A stretch of 64,000 bases of DNA from Sphingorhabdus sp. SMR4y. GTDB taxonomy: Bacteria; Pseudomonadota; Alphaproteobacteria; Sphingomonadales; Sphingomonadaceae. Positions 58,074 to 64,000 of this stretch are shown here, piece after piece. The stretch covers positions 2,537,001-2,601,000 of the forward strand of contig NZ_CP022336.1 in NCBI RefSeq assembly GCF_002218195.1. Reading direction: 5' to 3'. A program made the translations under genes and the position numbers. How positions within the stretch are numbered: the first letter of the stretch is position 1; each line of letters begins with the position of its first letter. Under the pieces are notes generated by a model. That model had not been told where the DNA came from. It did no database searches and saw only the letters and a program-made list of their open reading frames with translations.

Positions 58074-59801
58074 ATGACCAATCCTCTACCCGTCCTGTCT
58101 TTGAAAAACGTCAGCAAATCCTTTGTCGACGGATCGGGAACGCAAACCGATGTGCTCGACAAAATCAACCTCGATGTCGCCGACGGCGAATTTATCGCCA
58201 TTCTCGGTTTTTCCGGCGCCGGCAAGACCACATTGATAAACTGCATTGCCGGTCTGACCGAAGCCAATGAAGGTGAAGTGCTGGTCAAAGGCGAGCCTTG
58301 TAAAGGCCCGAGCAAGGATCGCGGCCTCGTCTTCCAAAGCTATTCGCTTTTCCCGTGGTTGAGCGTTCAGGCCAATGTCGCATTGGCTGTAGATGCCGTT
58401 CATCAGGATAAATCAAAGGAAGAACGCGCGGCGCTGGTAAAGCAGAAGATCGAACTGGTAGGGCTGGACCATGCCATGGACCGCAAGCCGGCTCAGCTAT
58501 CGGGAGGCATGCGGCAGCGCGTCGCGGTCGCCCGGGCACTGGCGATGGAACCTGAAATCTTGCTGATGGACGAACCCTTGTCGGCGCTCGATGCACTGAC
58601 CCGGGCGAAATTGCAGGACGAGATCGAGCGCATCCGCAAACATGAGAAACGGACCATCGTTCTGGTCACAAATGATGTCGATGAAGCTTTGCTGCTTGCC
58701 GACCGGGTCGCAATATTGACCCCCGCCCCTTCGGCAACCATTGGCAAGATATTCGATGTAAAAATAGATCGCCCCCGGGAACGCGAAGCGATGAACGACG
58801 ATGCGGCGTATAAAACGCTTCGCAACACGATTGTCGGTTATCTTGATATATTGAGCCACGATCAGAAAGCCATTGCATCGGATTTCGCCAACCTGCCGGA
58901 TATCAAGCCCCTCGACCTTTCAGGCGCGCAAGAAGTCGAGAGAACGAACTTGCCGCAGGCCTATCTCGACGCGGCACAAAGTCCGATCACGACCCGCTAT
59001 CTCGAATTTTTCAAACTGAAGAAAATCTATCCAACGCCCAAAGGCCCGCTCACGGTTGTCGAGGACGTAAATCTCCTTATGGACAAGGGCGAATTTATTT
59101 CCCTGATCGGCCACTCGGGTTGTGGCAAATCCACGGTGCTCACCATGGCCGCCGGACTGAACGAGATCAGCGACGGCGGGATCATTCTGGATGGCCGCGA
59201 AATTGATGTCGCCGGCCCCGACAAGGCTGTGGTGTTCCAGGCGCCTTCGCTGATGCCCTGGCTGACAGCCAGGCAGAATGTCGCGCTCGGAGTGGAGAGG
59301 GTTTATCCACATACGTCGCGGTCGGAACGCAAGGATATCATAGAATATTATCTCGATCGTGTCGGTCTCGGTGATGCTATGGATAAGATGGCCGCGGATA
59401 TGTCGAACGGCATGCGGCAGCGGGTCGGCATCGCCCGCGCCTTTGCCCTGTCACCCAAATTACTATTGCTCGACGAGCCGTTTGGCATGCTGGACAGCCT
59501 GACCCGCTGGGATCTTCAGGACGTCCTGATCGAGGTCTGGAACCGCACGAAAGTAACGGCCATCATGGTCACTCATGACGTGGACGAGGCGATATTGCTC
59601 GCCGACCGCGTGGTGATGATGACCAATGGCCCGCAGGCCACCATCGGCAAGATACTCGATGTCGATCTGCCGCGACCCCGCGACCGCAAAGCGCTGCTCG
59701 AACATCCGAAATTCTATGCCTACCGGCAGGAAGTCCTGCAGTTCCTCGCCGAATATGAACATGGAAATCCGAACAAGAGCGCGCAGCAAGAAGCGGCCTG
59801 A
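58074..59801 (+). CDS. Fused nitrate ABC transporter ATP-binding protein (NrtCD type)
   Basis: 575 aa containing two ABC ATPase domains. NBD1 (residues 7-215): Walker A GFSGAGKT at 45-52, signature LSGGM at 142-146, Walker B to E167, but Asn200 at the H-loop (VTNDVDEAL). NBD2 (about 310-535): Walker A GHSGCGKS at 346-353, signature MSNGM at 443-447, H501. It would serve as both ATPase subunits with NrtB. It lies between nrtB and the porin. Confidence 0.88.
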   Translation: MTNPLPVLSLKNVSKSFVDGSGTQTDVLDKINLDVADGEFIAILGFSGAGKTTLINCIAGLTEANEGEVLVKGEPCKGPSKDRGLVFQSYSLFPWLSVQANVALAVDAVHQDKSKEERAALVKQKIELVGLDHAMDRKPAQLSGGMRQRVAVARALAMEPEILLMDEPLSALDALTRAKLQDEIERIRKHEKRTIVLVTNDVDEALLLADRVAILTPAPSATIGKIFDVKIDRPREREAMNDDAAYKTLRNTIVGYLDILSHDQKAIASDFANLPDIKPLDLSGAQEVERTNLPQAYLDAAQSPITTRYLEFFKLKKIYPTPKGPLTVVEDVNLLMDKGEFISLIGHSGCGKSTVLTMAAGLNEISDGGIILDGREIDVAGPDKAVVFQAPSLMPWLTARQNVALGVERVYPHTSRSERKDIIEYYLDRVGLGDAMDKMAADMSNGMRQRVGIARAFALSPKLLLLDEPFGMLDSLTRWDLQDVLIEVWNRTKVTAIMVTHDVDEAILLADRVVMMTNGPQATIGKILDVDLPRPRDRKALLEHPKFYAYRQEVLQFLAEYEHGNPNKSAQQEAA

Positions 59802-59848
59802 ACAGAGAGGATGCCCGGCAAGAGAGTAGCTCTTAAACGGGGAAGAAA

Positions 59849-61081
59849 ATGAAAAAAAGAAATATAATTTCATATGCAGCATTGGCGGGAGCCGCACTGG
59901 CGACACCTTCCTTTGCGCAGGCCAAGACGGGCGATCCGGTCATCATTGCCGAAGGCTTGACACTGGACCCGATATTCGACGCTCGGCTCGCCTATGAGCA
60001 TGTTGACCAGCCGCTATCGAGTGCGGACTCCCTGACAATGCGGACACGGGCCGGACTGGAATTGGCCAGTGATATCGGGCTGTCCTTTCTGGTTGAAAGT
60101 GAAGCGACGCTGGGAATCATCAACGACTATAACGACACCAATATTGGCAACGGCGTCGAACCGTATTCCGTCGTGGCCGACCCTGAAAATATCGAACTGA
60201 ACCGCATTCAACTGCAGTTCGCCAAAAAGGACAAGGGTAGCCTTACCGTAGGGCGCCAGAGGATTAATATTGACGACCAGCGTTTTGTCGGCAGCGTAGG
60301 CTGGCGGCAGAATGAGCAGACATTTGATGCTGTCAGTGGATCTCTGACAGCATTGAAGCCACTGACGCTGGAAGCCACTTACGCGATTTCCCAGCGGACC
60401 ATTTTCGGTGCGGATGCCGGTGTGCGTGAAGACTTTGACGGGGATTTTATCTTTCTGGGCGCAGGCGCAAAACTTGGTCCGCTCAATCTGAAAAGCTTTG
60501 CCTATTTGCTCGACTTTGACGCAGGTCAGCCGGTTTCCCTGAGTTCCAGCGCCACTTATGGTTTGCGTGCAACGGCAAAGCTTCCGGTCGCCGAGGGTTT
60601 TGCGTTGGACCTGGCCGGCAGCTATGCCGTGCAGAAGGACTATAAAGCCAACCCCGCCGACTACTCCGTCGACTATATCGCCGGTTCTGTTGGCACGTCC
60701 TATTCCGGTTTCAGCTTGAAGCTGGGGTATGAACGGCTGGGCAGCGATGGCGCGGGCAACCGTTTCCAGACCCCGCTTGCGACGCTGCACAAGTTCAACG
60801 GTTGGGCCGACGTCTTTCTCAGCACACCACCGGCGGGTCTGGAAGACAAATATGTCAGCGTGGCCAAGAAGTTCAATCTGCTCGGCGGCGTCACCGCGAG
60901 CGCAGCCTATCATGATTTTAGCAGCGATGCGGGAAGTATCGACTACGGCACGGAATTTGATGCAGCGCTCAATTTCAAGATCAACGTTGTCAGCGTCGGC
61001 CTGAAATACGCCAATTACAATGCGGACGGCTTTGCCGTCGATACCGAGAAATTCTGGCTGCGGCTGGGATATCGTTTCTAA
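59849..61081 (+). CDS. Outer-membrane porin-like protein (alginate export family type)
   Basis: 410 aa. Signal peptide (about 1-25, cleavage after PSFAQA). The rest is beta-strand-rich with alternating hydrophobic residues and ends in WLRLGYRF with a C-terminal Phe, standard for outer-membrane barrels. Its place between the nitrate transporter and nirB suggests it admits nitrate or nitrite through the outer membrane. Substrate is inferred. Confidence 0.75.
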   Translation: MKKRNIISYAALAGAALATPSFAQAKTGDPVIIAEGLTLDPIFDARLAYEHVDQPLSSADSLTMRTRAGLELASDIGLSFLVESEATLGIINDYNDTNIGNGVEPYSVVADPENIELNRIQLQFAKKDKGSLTVGRQRINIDDQRFVGSVGWRQNEQTFDAVSGSLTALKPLTLEATYAISQRTIFGADAGVREDFDGDFIFLGAGAKLGPLNLKSFAYLLDFDAGQPVSLSSSATYGLRATAKLPVAEGFALDLAGSYAVQKDYKANPADYSVDYIAGSVGTSYSGFSLKLGYERLGSDGAGNRFQTPLATLHKFNGWADVFLSTPPAGLEDKYVSVAKKFNLLGGVTASAAYHDFSSDAGSIDYGTEFDAALNFKINVVSVGLKYANYNADGFAVDTEKFWLRLGYRF

Positions 61082-61097
61082 CAACTGGAATTTGTCA

Positions 61098-63605
61098 ATG
61101 AACGCACCGGTTACTTTGAAAGACAAGCAGGGACATGCTTCCCCTGATGAGCGCGAACGGCTTGTCGTCATCGGCAATGGCATGGCAGGCTGCCGCGCAG
61201 TGGAGGAAATTCTCGCCCGCGACGCGGACCGCTACGCCATCACCATTTTCGGTGCGGAACCGCGGGTCAACTATGACCGGATCATGCTGTCCCCGGTTCT
61301 GGCAGGCGACAAGAGCTTTGAAGAAATCATCATCAATGATCAAAGCTGGTATGATGATAATGGTATAGAACTGGTCAGCGGCGATGCGATCATCGCGATC
61401 AAGCGCGACGCGAAGGAGGTGGTCAGTGCCTCGGGCCGGGTGACCCCTTATGATCGTCTGCTGATCGCGACGGGATCCGATCCGTTCATCATTCCGGTGC
61501 CGGGCCACAAGCTGCCGGGAGTTATCACCTTTCGCGATCTGGACGATGTCGACAAGATGCTGACGGCGGCAGAAGCTGGCGGCCATGCCGTCGTGATCGG
61601 GGGCGGCCTGCTGGGACTGGAAGCGGCGCACGGCCTCTCCCTGCGCGGGATGCAGGTCACCGTATTGCATCTGATGCCGACGCTGATGGAGCGGCAACTG
61701 GATGAAGCGGCAGGTTTCCTGTTGCGCAACGAACTCGAACGGCGCGGTCAAACCATCATTACCCAGGCCGATACCGCCGAGATAACCGGGAATAGCCATG
61801 TCACCGGGGTGAAACTTAAGGACGGTACCGAAATCAGCGCAGATCTTGTCGTCATGGCGGTCGGGATCAAGCCATCAGTCAATCTCGCCAAACAGGCGGA
61901 ACTGGAAGTCGAGCGCGGCATCGTCGTCGATGACGATATGGTAACCAGCGATCCGGCGATACTGGCGGTCGGAGAATGCGTTCAGCATCGCGGCGCCTGC
62001 TACGGACTGGTGGCGCCGCTCTGGGAAATGTGCCGCGCCCTGGCAGATTTCATGACCAGCACTCCTAGCGGATATGCCGGTTCGGTCACCGCGACCAAGC
62101 TGAAGGTCTCCGGAATCGATCTATTCTCGGCCGGTGATTTTTCCGGCGGCGACGACGCCGAAGACATAGTCATGCGTGACGCTTCCCGCGGGATTTACAA
62201 ACGGGTGGTGGTGAAGGGAGACAAGCTGATTGGAGCCGTTCTGTACGGAGATACGGCAGATGGCAGCTGGTATTTCGATCTTCTGAAACGCGAGGAAGAC
62301 ATATCGGATATTCGCGAAGCGCTGATTTTCGGTCAGGCTTTTGCTTCGGGAGGGGCCACGCTGGACCCTGACAGCGCCGTTGCAGCATTGTCCCCCGACG
62401 CAGAAATCTGCGGCTGCAACGGCGTTACCAAGGGACAGGTGGTCGCATGCATCGATGCTGGTGCCAATGACCTCGACAGCGTTCGCGCCAGTTGCAAGGC
62501 ATCCGCCAGCTGCGGTTCCTGCACCGGCCTGGTTGAAGGCCTGCTGAGTATCTCGCTGGGCGAAGACTATGGAGGCGCCCGAACGGTCACGCCGATGTGC
62601 CAATGCACCAGCTTCACCCACGAAGATGTCCGGCGCAACATTCTCGAAAAAGAGCTGAAATCCATTCCGCAGGTGATGCAGGAGCTGCACTGGACGACGC
62701 CGGACGGCTGCGCTTCCTGCCGTCCTGCACTCAACTATTATCTGCTGTGCGCCTGGCCCACGGAGCATGAGGAAGACCCGCAAAGCCGGTTTGTCAACGA
62801 ACGGATGCATGCCAATATCCAGAAAGACGGCACCTACTCGGTGGTTCCCAGAATGTGGGGCGGGATAACCACGCCGAACGAGCTGCGGGCGATTGCCGAC
62901 GCGGCCGACAAATATGAAGCGCGGCTGGTGAAGGTCACCGGCGGCCAGCGGCTCGATATTTTCGGCATCAAGAAAGAAGATTTACCGGCGATCTGGGCGG
63001 ATCTCAACGCCGCTGGCATGGTGTCCGGCCATGCTTATGGCAAGGCGCTGCGCACGGTGAAAACCTGCGTCGGCAGCGAATGGTGCCGCTTTGGCACGCA
63101 GGATTCAACAGGTCTGGGCATCAAGGCCGAACAGATGACCTGGGGCAGCTGGATGCCGCATAAATTCAAGATCGCCGTATCGGGCTGTCCGCGCAATTGT
63201 GCGGAGGCATCAATCAAGGACCTCGGCATAATCTGTGTCGACAGCGGCTATGAACTGAGCGTTGGCGGCAATGGCGGGATTCACCTGCGTGGCACCGATT
63301 TCCTGTGCAAGGTCGAGACCGAAGAGGCTGCGCTGGAATATATCGCGGCCTTCATCCAGCTCTACCGCGAAGAAGCGCGCTATCTCGACCGGACGGCACC
63401 CTGGGTGGAGAGGGTCGGCATGGACTATATCAAGGGTCGTATCGTGGAAGACGAGGCAGGTCGCAAGGAATTGCAGAAACGATTTCTGTTCGCCCAGTCG
63501 GTGCATCAGAAGGATCCCTGGGCGGAACGTGTCGGGGGCGCGGAAAGCCACTTGCACAAGCATATTGCTGAAATCCGGCCCTTTACTGTGCTGGAGCCGG
63601 CATGA
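61098..63605 (+). CDS. nirB: Nitrite reductase (NADH) large subunit
   Basis: 835 aa from the ATG at 61098. FAD/NAD domains (VVIGNGMAGCRAVEE; VVIGGGLLGLEAAHGL), then [2Fe-2S] BFD-type Cys (from C438, CGCNG; CGSC). The siroheme/[4Fe-4S] Cys C657, C663, C697 and C701 (C-x5-C, C-x3-C) are intact. Cytoplasmic six-electron reduction of nitrite to ammonium. The nirD ATG overlaps its stop. Confidence 0.96.
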   Translation: MNAPVTLKDKQGHASPDERERLVVIGNGMAGCRAVEEILARDADRYAITIFGAEPRVNYDRIMLSPVLAGDKSFEEIIINDQSWYDDNGIELVSGDAIIAIKRDAKEVVSASGRVTPYDRLLIATGSDPFIIPVPGHKLPGVITFRDLDDVDKMLTAAEAGGHAVVIGGGLLGLEAAHGLSLRGMQVTVLHLMPTLMERQLDEAAGFLLRNELERRGQTIITQADTAEITGNSHVTGVKLKDGTEISADLVVMAVGIKPSVNLAKQAELEVERGIVVDDDMVTSDPAILAVGECVQHRGACYGLVAPLWEMCRALADFMTSTPSGYAGSVTATKLKVSGIDLFSAGDFSGGDDAEDIVMRDASRGIYKRVVVKGDKLIGAVLYGDTADGSWYFDLLKREEDISDIREALIFGQAFASGGATLDPDSAVAALSPDAEICGCNGVTKGQVVACIDAGANDLDSVRASCKASASCGSCTGLVEGLLSISLGEDYGGARTVTPMCQCTSFTHEDVRRNILEKELKSIPQVMQELHWTTPDGCASCRPALNYYLLCAWPTEHEEDPQSRFVNERMHANIQKDGTYSVVPRMWGGITTPNELRAIADAADKYEARLVKVTGGQRLDIFGIKKEDLPAIWADLNAAGMVSGHAYGKALRTVKTCVGSEWCRFGTQDSTGLGIKAEQMTWGSWMPHKFKIAVSGCPRNCAEASIKDLGIICVDSGYELSVGGNGGIHLRGTDFLCKVETEEAALEYIAAFIQLYREEARYLDRTAPWVERVGMDYIKGRIVEDEAGRKELQKRFLFAQSVHQKDPWAERVGGAESHLHKHIAEIRPFTVLEPA

Positions 63606-63946
63606 TGGTGGATGCAAAATGGATCGATATCGGACCGGTCGAGCAATTGCCTGCGCTCGGCGCGCGAACCCTGCCGGTACAAGGTGGTCAGGAGATTGTA
63701 ATATTCCGCACTGCCACCGGCGGCATATATGCACTCGCCAACAAATGCCCGCACAAGGGCGGGCCGCTGAGCCAGGGCATGGTTCACGACACGAGTGTTA
63801 CCTGCCCCTTGCACAACTGGCGCATTTCCCTGCTGACAGGCGAGGCGTTGGGTGAAGACAAGGGATGCGTTCCGGTCATTCCGGTAAAAATTGACGCCGG
63901 GCGGATTTACATCGACCGAACAGCCGCTTTGGCCGGGGCCGTGTGA
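63602..63946 (+). CDS. nirD: Nitrite reductase (NADH) small subunit
   Basis: 114 aa, ATGA overlap with nirB. Rieske-type fold with the full ligand set C49-P-H51 and C68-x2-H71 (CPHKGGPL; CPLHNW). Accessory subunit of NirB. The next gene starts with a GTG overlapping its stop (GTGTGA). Confidence 0.93.
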   Translation: MMVDAKWIDIGPVEQLPALGARTLPVQGGQEIVIFRTATGGIYALANKCPHKGGPLSQGMVHDTSVTCPLHNWRISLLTGEALGEDKGCVPVIPVKIDAGRIYIDRTAALAGAV

Positions 63947-64000
63947 CAAAGATTTGCACCACTTGCCCCTATTGCGGCGTTGGTTGCGGTATCAAGGCCG
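63943..64000 (+). CDS. nasA: Assimilatory nitrate reductase catalytic subunit, N-terminus (3' end outside window)
   Basis: Only the first 19 codons are present, starting with GTG at 63943. VTKICTTCPYCGVGCGIKA has the C-x2-C-x3-C pattern of the [4Fe-4S] site that opens molybdopterin oxidoreductases. Context behind nirBD identifies it as the assimilatory nitrate reductase. The remaining gene is cut by the window end. Confidence 0.85.
   Translation, partial: MTKICTTCPYCGVGCGIKA

Noticed and set aside
60014-61183. Minus-strand frame of 389 codons
   Set aside because: Antisense to the porin and the nirB start.

Overview
The window looks like chromosomal DNA of an alphaproteobacterium, most likely a member of the Sphingomonadales close to Sphingorhabdus/Parasphingorhabdus/Sphingopyxis. 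This is inferred from protein character and gene order (rpmH-rnpA-yidD-yidC-engB, nadD-rsfS-rlmH-envC-ctpA, bactofilin overlapping an M23 peptidase, DUF4167). No database search was possible. The DNA is GC-rich and densely coding, with many 1-8 bp start/stop overlaps.

Layout. 1-5.6 kb: tail of a DUF4167 protein, ygfZ-like gene, pyrC, rarD, a small membrane protein, a GNAT acetyltransferase, a DUF1330 protein and a lipoprotein closed by a clear intrinsic terminator. 5.6-8.5 kb: a four-gene catabolic-type operon (NTF2-like, ABM monooxygenase, cytochrome P450, SDR). 8.5-25.8 kb: envelope and housekeeping genes (murA, trpS, murJ, secB, a Tim44-like protein, mltA, Smr, dapE, GST, engB-yidC-yidD-rnpA-rpmH, yifB, bactofilin, M23 peptidase). 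26.0-33.2 kb: a co-directional proA-nadD-rsfS-rlmH-envC-ctpA-dsbB-coq7 series. 33.2-42.5 kb: DUF885 peptidase, DUF2306 protein, a pair of bacterial PH-domain membrane proteins, nitronate monooxygenase, lysC, ubiG, GNAT, GST and VOC genes. 42.6-51.7 kb: gltD - DUF2059 - gltB - small membrane gene, then uppP and an NDUFA9-like protein.

51.9-53.3 kb: tRNA-Leu(CAG) followed by decayed mobile DNA. This contains the last ~32 codons of a P4-type integrase on the minus strand and a small tyrosine recombinase interrupted by one in-frame TGA, ending in a 16-bp hairpin.

53.5-64.0 kb: a nitrate/nitrite assimilation locus. NasT (ANTAR RNA-binding antiterminator) and NasS (cytoplasmic nitrate sensor) are translationally coupled. 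The next gene set, nrtA-nrtB-nrtCD-porin-nirB-nirD-nasA (nasA cut by the window end), is preceded by a leader holding two hairpins with A-x-x-G-x-x hexaloops and an intrinsic terminator. That is the architecture expected for NasT-controlled antitermination. The fused NrtCD ATPase is asymmetric: its two departures from consensus fall in the same composite ATP site.

The strongest candidates for a second look are the NasT leader RNA, the asymmetric NrtCD, the nitrate-locus porin, a terminator-like hairpin in the rpmH leader, an 87-bp interrupted palindrome downstream of lysC, and the tRNA-adjacent integrase remnants.
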